From Carposina sasakii (lineage: Eukaryota; Arthropoda; Insecta; Lepidoptera; Carposinidae): a DNA stretch of 64,000 bases. Location of the stretch: positions 5,642,001-5,706,000 of the forward strand of contig CP053175.1 in assembly GCA_014607495.2 (NCBI GenBank), written 5' to 3'. Position 1 is the stretch's first letter, and each line of letters starts with the position of its first letter. Made by a program: the position numbers and the translations under genes. This document shows, in pieces, positions 1 through 11,229 of this stretch. Under the pieces are notes generated by a model. It made no database searches, was not told the origin of the DNA, and worked only from the letters and a program-made list of their open reading frames with translations.

Positions 1-52
1 CCCGTCCAACTGAAAGGCAGACGTCTTAACCGTTGGACTATCACCGCTTTAC
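1..52 (-). repeat. SINE-G/W tRNA-like head, cut by window edge
   Basis: The reverse strand reads as the start of the SINE head seen complete at 9480-9585 (GTGATAGTCCAACGGTTAAG, A-box-like). The rest of the element lies outside the window. Confidence 0.6.
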
Positions 53-266
53 TTACTTCTTGTAAAGCCACGTTTTACCCCACCACGGCAAAGTCAAAAG
101 GAAGGTTAATGATTTTAGCAATTTGTTTAAATTCGTTTTCTAAAGTCCTTCATGTTTAGTTTTTCTTATAAAAGCTATTAACGTTAGGTAAGTTATTAAC
201 AAAACAATCATTGATTATGAGTTGCAAAACGTGAAACGGTCAAGGGTGAATCGTATACAAGCTTTA

Positions 267-1020
267 TACAGGGTGATTTTTGGTTGTCAACGTTCCCGAA
301 AACTACGGAATCTCTTCATCATCACGATCATTTTTCTTCATGGAAGCATACCTGGGAAGTGTCTGGTTTCCAAAATATTAGGGTCCAAAGTTGAATAAAT
401 AGACTGCGTTTTTCTGTAAATGCACATTGACGCGTGTAGCAAAATTTTTTCACGAGAAACAATTAATATCTGTCTATGAAAAAACTAGCATAAACACTGG
501 ACAATAGGATGTTTTTTTGTGGCCACCTTTAACGAAGGGTACGTATTCTATACATAAAATAAAGTAAGTTTATGCCAAAAAAAATGCTGGGAATTTTTTT
601 TTTTTTAATAAATTCCTTGATCGTGCTAAATTTAATAGTGTCTAGTGTTTATGTTAGTTTTTTTATAGACAGATATTAATTATTTTTCGTGAAAAAAATC
701 CTGCTACGCGCGTCTATGTGCATTTATGCAGAAAAACGCAGTCTATTTACTCAACTTTGGACCCTAATATTTTGGAAACCAGACACTTCCCAGGTATGCT
801 TCCATGGAGAAAAATGATCGTGATGATGAGGAGATTCCGTAGTTTTCGGGAACGTTGACGACCAAAAATCACCCTGTACAATTTCGATCAAGTATTCTTT
901 TTTTAATTTACATCGATTCCCAGCATTTTTTTTTTGGCATAAACTTACATTAATATTATTTGATGTATAGAGTACGTACCCTTCGTTAAGGGTAGCAACG
1001 AAAAAACACCCTGTATAGAA
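267..1020. mobile_element. MITE-A cluster: two inverted copies plus a third fragment
   Basis: A partial copy starts with TACAGGGTGATTTTTGG at 267. From about 506 to 878 it abuts an almost complete copy in the other orientation, ending ACCCTGTA. A third fragment at about 900-1020 again ends AACACCCTGTATAG. The same internal blocks occur in the copies at 11230, 30291, 40016 and 47714. The open frame on the minus strand (751-1035) lies within these copies and is not a gene. Confidence 0.8.
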
Positions 1021-1254
1021 ACGTCTAGCTTGCATGCAACAGACTGCAAGTTATTCACTTGTATACCTAGTTAATAATCGTAAGTAGGTCACAATCTAAA
1101 ACCGCTTTATGTACCAGTAAGTGTGCAAGCGAACCTATACTTCAAATGAAAGCCTTAAACTTTCGTCATAGCCTTAAACTTAGATTAAAAGCTTGTAATA
1201 CTTATTTCTTCGAACCTATTTAGAATGACTCGATAACTTTTCCCATTGCATTCG

Positions 1255-1390
1255 TTGCTGGTAGCTAGATTGTTATTTGTGCCCGAAAAGCGGTGGTAGA
1301 CTCACCCCTTACCACGTGGGTGTTAATAGGCTACGTGGTGAAAAGTGGGTGTGTAAATTGCACACTTCTGCACAACCTATTTTAGGCGTG
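1255..1390 (+). repeat. Interspersed repeat sharing the GTGGGTGTGTAA block
   Basis: The segment from TGGTAGCTAGATTG to TTGCACACTTCTGC recurs diverged at 57365-57500 and in part at 43985-44075. No terminal repeats or coding capacity seen. Confidence 0.55.
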
Positions 1391-1907
1391 ACTAATATAT
1401 GTGTATGTAAACTTAGATATTAGTTAATCCTAGACTTTCAAAAATGAACTTCAATCTAAAATTAACTTTCAACTAACTACAATTGAAACTAATTTCAACA
1501 AACAAATTATAACATTAACGTCATTTCTACGAAAAAAAAATTAGCAAAAAAATATGATGTAAGTGCCCATTGCGATGTCATGTCCATTATTTACCTTGTA
1601 AACCTGTAACTATTTGCTAGCTAAATGTCCATTAATTTACAGGTAATAGGAACACAAAGGGAGACTGACACAGATACACAAATCTAAACCTTTGTATGTT
1701 ACCTATTCTTATTCCTATACAGCGAAACGACGCGACGACTTTTATATCATGAATAATGGAATCTGAATTGGTCTAAATTGGTCAATTCTTAATTCAATTG
1801 CTAAACTTATTTATTTATAGACTTTCGCAAAGGCAATTCCGATAAAAAGCTTTTTTTGATTTAGCTATAATTATATACATATACAATAGCATATACGAGT
1901 ACATAGT

Positions 1908-2175
1908 GGCCGCGTAGTGCCAGCAGAGTAGAATTCGTACCACCCAATGACTGCCCGTGGGTATCGTACAAGGCGATTAAGGGTTCCCGGGAGGTGGGCA
2001 GCAGCGCCTCCCGTGTTGACAACATATTGTCCAAAATACAAACTGCGGTCACCAACCCGCCTGCCTATCGTGGCGATAATAGGCAAATACCCCCCATGGC
2101 AGTCTTGTAGCGTGCCCTGGGGGAGGCCTACGTCCAGCAGTGGACTGCAATAGGCTGATGATGATGATGATGATA
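1908..2175 (+). mobile_element. SINE-D, near full length
   Basis: The body runs from about TGGCCGCGTAGTGCC to GGAGGCCTACGTCCAGCAG and TGGACTGCAATAGGCTG, and closes with an (ATG)n tail. Copies in both orientations occur at 3728, 40441, 45440, 58165 and 60220. The 3' 50-60 bp match the end of the LINE reading frame at 26998-27190, as expected of a SINE moved by that LINE. Confidence 0.75.
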
Positions 2176-2542
2176 CATAGTTCATAGCAAAACGATATCG
2201 AGAAAAAATAAAGTTGATGTTGTCCTTCTCTAAAACTTGATCATGATAGAGACAACATCAACTTTATTCTTCTGATAGGCTATGTGACTTTTGGAAAAAC
2301 AACCCTTTAAACAAACTCATTCCTAGTAGGTACTAAATCATTTCAAATGTATGCGATTGACTAAGCCCGGAATATTTATGTGCCTATTTGATTGTCTACT
2401 GAAATTGGGTCACATTCTTAAAACAGAACTCCACCATCAAATGTTCGAGCGAAGCTGAATCAAATAAGTTATTATACTGTATAATAAGTCTGCAGTTTCG
2501 ACTACCCCATTTCGAAAACACAGCCGTGTCTATTACGTCCTA

Positions 2543-2857
2543 TACAGAATGATTCTTAGTCGTCAATGTTCCCGAAACCTACGGAATCTCCTCATCATCA
2601 CGATCATTTTTCTCCATGGAATATACCTGGGAAGTGTCTGATTCCTAAGATATTAGGCTCCAGAGTTGAGTAAATAGGCTGCGTTTTTCTGCATAAATGC
2701 ACAATGTGCATTGCACATAGATGCGCGTAGCAAGATTTTTTACAAAAAATAATATTCAAGGAGCAAATTTTTCAATTACATAATCACCATTATGTACCCA
2801 TATTTATGCAAATAAATGATCCGAATCTGTCTATGGAAAAACTAATATAAACATTCT
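2543..2857. mobile_element. MITE-A copy with internal insertion, right end missing
   Basis: Starts TACAGAATGATTC and follows the MITE-A order (ACGGAATCTC, CCTGGGAAGTG, GCATAAATGCA). Extra sequence at about 2752-2825 is absent from other copies. The opposite terminus is not visible. Confidence 0.7.
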
Positions 2858-3054
2858 CGAATAATTACTGCACTGAAATGTAGGGAACAGCTGATTTTTT
2901 TTTTTTCAATATTTCGAAGTTGGTCCCTCAAAGTTGTTTCTTTTTACCTACCTAGTTTCGTGTCAAAAGATATAACTAATTTTGGATAGACCTTATATAT
3001 GTAGCAACCTGAACACAACGTAAAATCACAAAACTGTAATGAAACCGAGCTAAT

Positions 3055-3148
3055 AAACACCTTCATTTGACAAAATGCGTATCCGTAGTGCATTTTCAAA
3101 ACACCTTCATTTGACAAAATGCGTATCCGTAGTGCATTTTCAAAAACC
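3055..3148. repeat. Two-copy tandem duplication, 44-bp unit
   Basis: The block beginning AACACCTTCATTTGAC and ending GTGCATTTTCAAA is repeated immediately with no difference seen. A recent local duplication. Confidence 0.9.
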
Positions 3149-3409
3149 TCACTATTATTTTCGGGCTAGCATAAACTGCTCTGGGTTTCTTTTATGGTTA
3201 TTCTTTACAGTGGATTTTGTTAGATATCTTGACAGATAGAGCCAACAGGGACATGTTCCCTAAAAGTCCTCCCAAGGGATAAAGCCCCCAGCCGCATTTG
3301 GGGTACACAAGTCGCATTGGTTTAACCAAAGATAGTAAAGGCCCATTTCAGTTTACATAATTTATTGTTTAGAAACTACTGACAGTGGTTATATATAATG
3401 GATGTATGG

Positions 3410-3455
3410 ACCATAGCTTCCCTTGCCTTTCCTTCGGGCTAAACTAAACAAAAAA
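3410..3455. repeat. FB-E terminal fragment
   Basis: CCCTTGCCTTTCCTTCGGGC followed by TAAACTAAAC matches one end of the FB-E elements at 16027-16428 and 25741-26155. The rest of the element is missing. Confidence 0.6.
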
Positions 3456-3727
3456 AAACAATAATTTCACATTAGATAACCAACCATTGCTTGCTGGCTG
3501 CATGAAAAGTTTAAATGATACTAGTTAAACCAGTAATGTATACAGTTTAAGACTACTCGCTGCCTACTCTTAAGTATATAGCATCGCTTAATATGGAACA
3601 TTAGCCTTTAGTTAGCTCTATAAAGAAGACCGTAACCTTACTTTATGAGCTTTGCATGTGCTTCGATAGATATCTAGTGCTAGTACTTTTGTCCGTTTGT
3701 CATTAAACTACCTATATAGACTATAAG

Positions 3728-3990
3728 ATCATCATCATCATCATCAGCCTATTGCAGTCCACTGCTGGACGTAGGCCTCCCCCAGGGCACACGCTGCAAG
3801 ACTGCCATGGGGTGTATTTGCCCATAGTCACCACGCTGGGCAGGCGGGTTGGTGACCGCAAGTTCGTATTTTGGACTATGTTGTCAACACGGGAGGCGCT
3901 GCTGCCGGAAAATTTTAATCGCCTCGTACGATACCCACGGGCAGACATGCGGTGGTACGAATTCAACTCTGACGGCACCACGCGGCCATA
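3728..3990 (-). mobile_element. SINE-D copy
   Basis: Reverse-orientation SINE-D. The (ATG)n tail (read as ATC on plus) is at 3728, followed by CAGTCCACTGCTGGACGTAG and the body, to CACCACGCGGCCA. Open frames on both strands here are carried by the repeat. Confidence 0.75.
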
Positions 3991-4332
3991 TACTATAAGA
4001 TACTCTACTGAATATTGGAAAAATATTAATAGAAAATGTATCAATGTACTTATTGATAAAACTTCTTATTTATGAAATATGCCCACAACTCAGTCCATAT
4101 GGACTGCAAAAAAATTGATATTTTTTTTCCAGGATAAAAAGTAGAATAATATGTCCTTTCTTGGGCTCTGGATTACCTGTGCGCCAAATTTAATTTTAAT
4201 CCGTTTAGTACTTTTGGTGTGAAAGCGAGACAGACTTATTTTAATAACGAATTTATAATAAGTAAGGTATATCTTAACCTTATAAATAGAAATATTATAA
4301 GATGCAAAAAAAATTACTGACTTTATTTTGAG

Positions 4333-4648
4333 ACTAGTGGACGCCCGCGACTCCGTCCGCGTGGACTACCGAAAAAACAAAATATTTAAATTTTCCGGGA
4401 TAAAAACATTTTCCTGGGATAAAAAGCCTATATGTTAAGTGGGACCTGTCACAATATATTCCTGAAAACTGCATCGAAATCGGTTCAGCCGTTTCTGAGA
4501 TTAGCGTGCACAAACGCACAAACAGATAAAATTCAAAAAATCATTCTTTTGGGTACTATTGCGTTAATAAAGGCCTCCTATAACATTTTTTCTCATATAT
4601 CTTCCATGTACAGACAGCGATCCGTTACATTTTTATTATACCTATGTA
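4333..4648 (-). mobile_element. HEL-C copy (Helitron-like 3' end)
   Basis: Begins ACTAGTGGACGCCCGCGACT. Read on the minus strand this is a GC hairpin about 10 nt before a terminal CTAG-T, the layout of a Helitron 3' end. The CGAAATCGGTTCAGCCG and AGATTAGCGTGCACAAACG blocks recur in about ten other copies. Assignment to the Lep1-type Helitrons of Lepidoptera is inference from memory of that family. Confidence 0.65.
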
Positions 4649-4654
4649 TAGATA

Positions 4655-4795
4655 AGACTACACATTTTTTTCGGTCGGATCGGCGCAGTTTCTTTCGAAA
4701 CTCATATTGGCAATGATTTGGCGTATGTTGTACGGCCGGCTGCCTGCCTGATTCCAACCCTCCTCGGGTCTAGCTAAGTGACAATTTTAGTATAT
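4655..4795 (-). mobile_element. SINE-W, partial
   Basis: Contains TTTCTTTCGAAACTCATATT, GGCCGGCTGCCTGCCTGA and CCTCCTCGGGTCTAGCTAAG, the SINE-W body in reverse. Its tRNA-like head is replaced by the adjoining SINE-F. Confidence 0.6.
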
Positions 4796-5070
4796 TAACA
4801 TACATATAATACATACATATAATCACGCCTTTATCCCTTACGGGGTAGGCAGAGCACCAAGGGCCGATAAAACCACATGGTGCCACTTCCGACCAATTTT
4901 GAGGGTATAGTTGAGATGTACTTACAAGTTCGGTTAGTAGTGACAGGTGGTCAGCCCATCGCCTACAAAACACCAAGACCCTCTTGTCCCTCTACTGACT
5001 TGTACAGTATGCCCGGGAAGAGAAGCAGCTGTAGTATTATACGTTATTTTTTCACTCCCAGAGCAGCATA
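4796..5070 (-). mobile_element. SINE-F copy
   Basis: The plus strand starts with a TACATACATATAAT tail, then CACGCCTTTATCCCTTACGG, GAGCACCAAGGGCCGATA and a body to CCCAGAGCAGCATAGAAG. Further copies at 21390, 41690 and 61695. The 3' tail matches the end of the LINE fragment at 62465-62765. Confidence 0.65.
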
Positions 5071-5129
5071 GAAGTTATATTATAGTATATTAAAATGTAA
5101 ATAATTTAAGTTCAAAATCAATGTTCGTG

Positions 5130-5516
5130 AAAATTAACAAATTTATTACATAGAATACAAGCTATATCCTGCTATCCACGTAGATTTAATAAAAATATTT
5201 GATTAAAATATTTAATTAATTTCCCGGGAAAGCTCTCCCGAAATAGAAATAACAGCATTTACGTTTTACCGTTGCCGAATTTTTCTCGATGCGACATACG
5301 AAAATCCGTTCAGCAATTTTATCGCGCAAAGGTAATATAACAGACAGGAGGACAGACAGATAGAGTTAATTTATTTCGACATTAATTGAAAATATTTCGT
5401 CACTGAGTGTCTGACAAGCGACGCACTGCCTATGCATAATGAGGTTGTTTGTATCAAAGAGGAAATTCGTGTCAGCATTACACCCGTGCGAAGCCGGGTC
5501 GGGACGCTAGTTATGA
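5130..5516 (+). repeat. Interspersed repeat ending GGGACGCTAGT
   Basis: AT-rich interior with a GACAGACAGATAG block. It closes with ACACCCGTGCGAAGCCGGGT and CGGGACGCTAGTT. The mirror end TAGCGACCCGTCC opens the repeat at 59465. The CTAGT end may mean a Helitron-like element, but no clear hairpin was found. Confidence 0.5.
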
Positions 5517-5548
5517 ACATAGATCTTCCTTTTGAATCACTCTATCTA

Positions 5549-5859
5549 TACAGGATGTTTTTTTGTGGCCACCTTTAACGAAGGGTACGTAAGTTTATGC
5601 CAAAAAAAATGATGGGAAAAAAATAATTTTTTTTTTGAATTTTTTTTTTAAAATTCCTTGATCGTGCGAAATTTATAGTGTCTAGTGTTTATGTTAGTTT
5701 TTTTATAGACAGATATTAATTATTTTTCGTGAAAATCCTGCTACGCGCGTCTATGTGCATTTATGCAGAAAAACGCAGTCTATTTACTCAACTTTGGACC
5801 CTAATATTTTGGAAACCAGACACTTCCCAGGTATGCTTCCATGGAGAAAAATGATCGTG
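5549..5859. mobile_element. MITE-A copy, right end truncated
   Basis: Opens TACAGGATGTTTTTTTGTGG after a TA and follows the family to GAGAAAAATGATCGTG. There it stops, short of the GACGACCAAAAATCA terminus. Confidence 0.8.
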
Positions 5860-5949
5860 TATACAAAACCGCGTCAAAAAACCGTTGCGTAGTTAATTAA
5901 AGATCTACTACCTAATGCATAGGGACGGACAGACAGTCAATGGTAAAAT

Positions 5950-6090
5950 TATTAATAAAGAAATGGAAAAAATTCCTTACCCGGGTGGGAATCGAACCCA
6001 CGACCTCTGCATTCCGTGCCAGCGCTCTTACCACTGAGTCATCGGGTCAATTACTCGGATGACGAATTTTACCATCTCTTTTTGAAATTA
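5950..6090 (-). mobile_element. tRNA-derived SINE, copy 1
   Basis: The minus strand reads as a tRNA-like head: acceptor-like GACCCG, D-arm GACTCAGTGGTAAGAG, T-arm GTGGGTTCGATTCCCA, then CCGGGTAAGG and an AT-rich tail. The anticodon stem does not pair, so this is a SINE head (A and B boxes) and not a functional tRNA gene. Confidence 0.65.
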
Positions 6091-6264
6091 CATTATTGGA
6101 AACGTTATTTTTCATCCCGATAGCTATACATACCTAAGCCAAATCTCGGCAAACAAAGCTGAATCCCTCAGCACAATGTTTTAATGATGAAACGATCAAC
6201 CATATCCTAACGGATTATATTATGGAGAAGTGTTTTTATCTTAGTCAAGATATTATATATTATA

Positions 6265-6395
6265 AAATTATTAATAAAGAAATGGAAAAAATTCCTCACC
6301 CGGATGGGAATCGAACCCACGACCTCTGCATTCCGTGCCAGCGCTCTTACCACTGAGCCACCGGGTCAATTACTCGGATGACGAATTTTACCAAT
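6265..6395 (-). mobile_element. tRNA-derived SINE, copy 2
   Basis: A near-identical second copy about 300 bp from the first, same orientation, with the same tail (ATTAATAAAGAAATGG on plus). The acceptor-like arms GACCCGG/CCGGGTG pair at six of seven positions. The anticodon stem is again broken. Confidence 0.65.
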
Positions 6396-7086
6396 AAAAT
6401 TTGAATTTAAGTCAATGGTAAGCTACTTTTAATATTAGACATGTTCTAATATCTAACAAAGTCGCGTCCGTCTGTATTTTGTAGATGATGTAAAAGTAAC
6501 TTTGTCTGTATGTGACCCTTGCCCTTAAGGTCCACAGGTTGTCTAAAAGGACATAAGCTAGTTTGCAAAATGGAAAATTATTTTTAAAATAAAAAAAATA
6601 TAGAAAATTTCGACATTTTGTTTTCATCTACAGCCCACGCAGACGAAGACGAGGGCGTACACTAATGTTCTATAAATTATATACACAAAACCCAGAGGTC
6701 GCTAGTTTATTATAATATCATGTCGGAAATTTGCCGCCGAAAAGGGACTGGTAGTAAATCGTACTATAGAAAAACAGCGAACTTTTCTCTTTACTTTCGC
6801 CTAAAATGTAAAAAATTCAGCAAAACAGTCATAAATACGGAGGCGAGAGTTTAACGAAGTTGACACATTTAGATGAAATTTATACAAAGAACAAACAGAC
6901 ATAACCCAATCATGAACCACACCAAAAATCACCATGCCTTAATGTGCCGATGCGGAGTTTCACTAGAATACTACATAAATACACTAGAGCTGCGTCTCAT
7001 ATGCAATAATATGGACTGTCAATTAATTATAGATTTGGCAAATAATTTGCAATAATAATAAAATTTGGTTCGTCTATAAAAAATTC

Positions 7087-7088
<2 letters not shown>

Positions 7089-7168
<80 letters not shown>
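7089..7168. repeat. (TG)40 microsatellite
   Basis: Eighty bases of uninterrupted TG dinucleotide. Shorter TG runs at about 7521 and 7572 precede related sequence. Confidence 0.97.
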
Positions 7169-7169
<1 letters not shown>

Positions 7170-8283
7170 CCTACCGAATCCCATATTAAAAGAGTTGGAT
7201 CATTAAAAAGAACCTAATATTAGAAAATGCGGTCACGGTGTGCCAATTTAATTTAAAATCGGTTACTTAGTTTAGGAGTCCATCGCGGAGTTTTCTTGCT
7301 ATTTCTTCTTCCAAGCATCGTGACACTTCAGGAGATTTAGTGTAACAGTATATTAAGACTAGAAGCATGCGGTGTCTCAGACCTAATGTTGGTTTTGCAA
7401 TAATATGGAACTGTGTAGCAGCTATTAGCTGGATTTCATCTTTAGACCTTAACTCTTATTCTCCACATTGGTGGTAGCCCGAATCGCTAACTTATGCCTG
7501 ACAGAAAAAATTCCACCTTGGTGTGTGTGTGACCGTTGCCAAAGTAAAAGCTTTGCGATTTATTATTTTTGTGTGTGTGTGACCTACCGAATCCCACCTC
7601 CTTTTTTGTTAAAAGAGTTGGAGCGGTTTCATTTTTGGGGTGCGAACATAGAAAGAACCTAATATTAGACAATCAACAAACAAGTGTTAATGCTTTCATG
7701 TTGAATAAATGATTTTGAATTTGAATTTGAATTTGAATTGAATTATGACAGCTCCGTTCACACTTTTTACCTGCGTATGCATAAAATATGGTCCTACGAA
7801 GAAAAAAGATAAGAAGGTGACAAAATATCATTTGCGCAGTCTACCGGAAAATTCCATTCTTTTGGCTCAATAATTGTTTTAAAATTTTCTTTTCTGTTCT
7901 TATTCTTTGCTGGATGCCATTAAAATTTTGTAATTATGATTTTCAACAGGTTTTACTAGATACTTTGACGCGTCCTTATCAAAGTTTTTGTCCGTTTATT
8001 TCATCAAAAAAGGTCGATGTAGAGTAAAATAAGCGACTCCTGGCATTTTTGAAAGTATTAAATGGAAACACTACAACCAATTACATATGAATTAAAAAGT
8101 TTTGATACTTTTTGTAGGTCGTAATAAAATTGTACATATTTCATTTTCAGCCTACCGCCACTTTTCGGGCACAGACATGTCTTAATTTAACTTATACTTA
8201 ATTGATCCAATCGATAGCGTCATGCCAATTGGACGTTAGGATGCATGGTGTATGACCGGCATTACATTACATTTATAGTATCA

Positions 8284-8640
8284 ACTAGTGGACGCCCGCG
8301 ACTTTGTCCGCGTGGAAATTGAATTGTAGCTTATATGACACGTTTGTCGGTTTACCATAGCAGTGCCATCTATTGATTACTTACTCAATCCAGTCGAAAA
8401 GTATCGACATCTGTTAGAATCTTTTGGAGTTAACAGATAATTGTGACTGTCAATTAATTATAGACAAATAATTTGCAATAAAATAAAATTGCGTCTATAA
8501 TTAAAGATCTAAGCTATCCTATCTCTCAAGTTGGACCAGACTGCTCACGGTGTGCCAATTTAATTTAAAATCGGTTAAGTAGTTTAGGAGTCCATCGCGG
8601 ACAAACATCGTGACAGGAGATTTATATATATTAAGATTAG
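8284..8640 (-). mobile_element. HEL-C copy, variant interior
   Basis: Opens ACTAGTGGACGCCCGCGACT like other HEL-C copies. The interior differs and ends with TTTAGGAGTCCATCGCGGAC, also found at 7240-7290. Probably a subfamily. Confidence 0.55.
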
Positions 8641-9011
8641 GATCGGGATGCGACCTACTTACCTAATAAATATCTACATATAGCAACCTTCGACACTAGT
8701 ACTAATAAAGTAGTACCTAATAAACACCATACGCCCTTCATAAAAACATCTGGAAGGATTATCTATGACACAATAGGCTCTCATTCCATCCGAGTGGCAT
8801 GTGCAATATGCAATGGTGGAAAATGTAGTCTGCAATTAATGCAGATCATGATAACTACAATAGTCACTGGTTTTCCGTAACTCGATCCTTAACAATTTAT
8901 CTGTGGCTTTTCAGATACGATACGTAGTTTGTTTCATAGAAGGACACGAGAGTAAGGGGCGAAGGTACTGTGCCAGAAGGAAAAAAGGGGTTTTTTCGAA
9001 TTTATGTCTGT

Positions 9012-9245
9012 ACTAGTTAACGCCCGCGACTTCGTCCGCATGGACTGCAGAAAGAAACAAAATGTCGAAATTATCCGGAATTAAAATATTTTCCCGGGAT
9101 AAAAAGTAGCCTATGTGTTAATCCAGGGTTTCAGCTAACTCCATACCAAATTTGATTAAAATCGCTCTAGCCGTTTTTACGTGAAAGAGTAATAAACATC
9201 CATCCATGCATACCCACAAACTTTCGCGTTTATAAATATTAGTAG
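9012..9245 (-). mobile_element. HEL-C copy
   Basis: Starts ACTAGTTAACGCCCGCGACT and includes ATTTTCCCGGGATAAAAAGT and TCCAGGGTTTCAGCTAAC, shared with the copies at 24301 and 39711. Confidence 0.6.
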
Positions 9246-9249
9246 GATG

Positions 9250-9585
9250 CGATGATGATCTCCGACCGTATTTCGGCCAAGGCGACCAATCTCTAAGAAG
9301 ATTGGTTAGGTACGCAGAAGATGTTATAGTGCACAAGTGTGTGCGCAAACACATATGCACTCTTTATTCCGTTACTCTCATAGTCCGATGGGACGGAAAG
9401 CCGACACGACCGGAGAGAGATCGGGCGCAGGACCAACGGTTTTCCGAGGCACGAGCTAAGTGACAATTTTACAACATTAAAATCTGTACATGAAATAAAC
9501 TCATTGGTACAGGCCCGCGTCTGGGATCGAACTTACGCCTCCCACTTGGAAGGTGCACGTCTTAACCACTGGGCTATCACCGCTT
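9250..9585 (-). mobile_element. SINE-G, full length, tRNA-like head
   Basis: On the minus strand the head (9585 leftwards) reads GTGATAGCCCAGTGGTTAAG and then a B box in AGTTCGATCCCAGACGC. A linker (TGTACCAATGAGTTTATTTC) follows, then a body with GACCGGAGAGAGAT in reverse, closing in an ATC-rich tail at 9250. The same element in plus orientation is at 57601-57892. The open frame at 9118-9360 is incidental. Confidence 0.75.
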
Positions 9586-9629
9586 TTAAATAGGATGTAC
9601 CAATATAAGGTATAGTTAGGTGTATATAT

Positions 9630-9872
9630 TGCAGTGATAGCCCAATGGTTGCAGTCGAAAGGTGTAGGTTAGATCCCAGTTACAGGCCTGTATCACTGAA
9701 TATATTTTATTGCAGGATTAAATTTTTATTTTAATATTCTAAAATTGACAAAATTCAAAAAATATCAAAATTCAGTCATTTATTCGACATGAAAGCACAA
9801 CTTGTTTGTCGATTGTCACTAGCTTTACCCGAGGAGGGTTGACTTCAGGCAGACAGCCGGCTCTTTATGATA
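9630..9872 (+). mobile_element. SINE-W with tRNA-like head
   Basis: The head GTGATAGCCCAATGGTTGCA and AGATCCCAGTTACAGGCCTG parallels SINE-G. The body instead carries CCCGAGGAGGGTTGACTTC and CAGGCAGACAGCCGGCTC, the SINE-W block. It lies head to head with the SINE-G at 9250-9585, separated by about 45 bp. Confidence 0.65.
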
Positions 9873-9936
9873 TGTCTTTTATTTATTTATACTGATATGT
9901 GGAATGAATAAATAATTTTGATTTGTAGCTATGATA

Positions 9937-10200
9937 TACAGGGTGTAACAGAAAGAGTATGTTAAGCGAAAAGCTATGTAAATAGCCCACTATAGAGAAC
10001 TTATTTCCAAAATTTGAGACTCGAAATCACATTTTTATTTTTGAAGATTGTATGAAAATTCCTGAGATATTTAAAAATTCTCCATACTATCGGGAAAAAT
10101 AAACATGTGATTTCGGGTCTCAAATTTTGTGGATAGGTTCTCTACAGTGGGCTATTTACATAGCTTTTCGCTTAACATACCCTTTTTGTTACACCCTGTA
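9937..10200. mobile_element. MITE-B, complete palindromic copy
   Basis: TACAGGGTGTAACAGAAAGA at the left, TTTGTTACACCCTGTA at the right. The two halves are inverted copies throughout (GAGAACTTATTTCC.. and ..GGATAGGTTCTC). TA flanks are consistent with a Tc1/mariner-type TA target. No coding capacity. Confidence 0.85.
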
Positions 10201-10316
10201 TAATACACAAAAAGCTCATTACACATCCAACGTTTTGCCTCAGGCAGCACAGCTTTTAGCAAATAATAAATACACGTATAATATGACTACAAACATATTT
10301 TCCCCTTTTCCCCATA

Positions 10317-10541
10317 AAGGCTCGAGCAGACCGGATGCGTGTGCGTGCACGTAAGCGTAGACGTGCACGTAGGTACCTCTGAGTTGTAATGTATGGAACT
10401 GTAAAGGCACGGGCAGACCGGATGCGTATGCGTAGACGTAAGCATAGACGTCAAGCGGTGACAGTTCTATACATTAAACTCAGAGGTACGTGTACGTCTA
10501 CGCTTACGTGCACGCATACGCATCCGGTGTGCTCGAGCCTT
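10317..10541. mobile_element. Foldback element with a third internal copy
   Basis: The left arm starts AAGGCTCGAGCAGACCGGAT. The right arm, reverse-complemented, starts AAGGCTCGAGCACACCGGAT, and both run about 75-80 bp through CGTAAGCGTAGACGT. A third, direct partial copy (GGGCAGACCGGATGCGTATG) sits between them at about 10408-10450. The open frames here follow from the repeat. Confidence 0.8.
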
Positions 10542-10699
10542 AATCCGGAATTCCGGGTATCTTTCAGAGAGAGGTTTTTCTGAATCATGATGTTGGTACT
10601 TCGGTAGCCCTCTGCGCTAATCCATCAAAAATATAAGTAAGTTATTACATCTCGAATATTCTGAATATTTCTTTCTCTAACTATAAAAATATTTATCTG

Positions 10700-10975
10700 T
10701 ACATATAATAAAAATGTAACGGATCGCTGCGCTGTCTGTACATGGAAGATATATGAGAAAAAATATTATAGGAGACCTTTATCAACGCTATAGTATCCAA
10801 AAGAACGATTTTTGGAATTTTTGTCTGTGCGTTTGTGCACACTAATCTCAGAAACGGCTGGACCGATTTCGATGCAGTTTTCAGGAATATATTGTGACAG
10901 GTCCCACTCAACATATAGGCTACTTTTTAATGTTTTTATCCCGGATAATTTCGAATTTCGCGGGCGTCCACTAGT
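10700..10975 (+). mobile_element. HEL-C copy
   Basis: Runs from AAAAATGTAACGGATCGCTG through CGTTTGTGCACACTAATCTC to GGGCGTCCACTAGT, the same family as 4333-4648 in the other orientation. The minus-strand open frame here matches the plus-strand one at 4432, confirming repeat origin. Confidence 0.65.
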
Positions 10976-11229
10976 TATGTAATATAATTTCAGGCGATGA
11001 GCTTTATAATATTAACTGGTTGAGAATGCTAAATAGCATTAAGTTCGCCCATTGTTTAAATGTGCAATAAAGAATTTTATTACTATTATTATTATAGTAC
11101 TAGTGGACTATTATAGTACTATTTAACATCTCAGAACAGTACAGTTTTTACCCTAACTTAGTGTCCTAGGCGTGTATGCACAATTAATTAAGCTTAATCG
11201 ATACAGTAACATTACAAATATTATACTAA

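Noticed and set aside
6293..6366. A genuine tRNA gene
   Set aside because: The D and T arms look right, but the anticodon stem (CTGGC against GCAGA) does not pair, and identical heads lie in other SINE copies.
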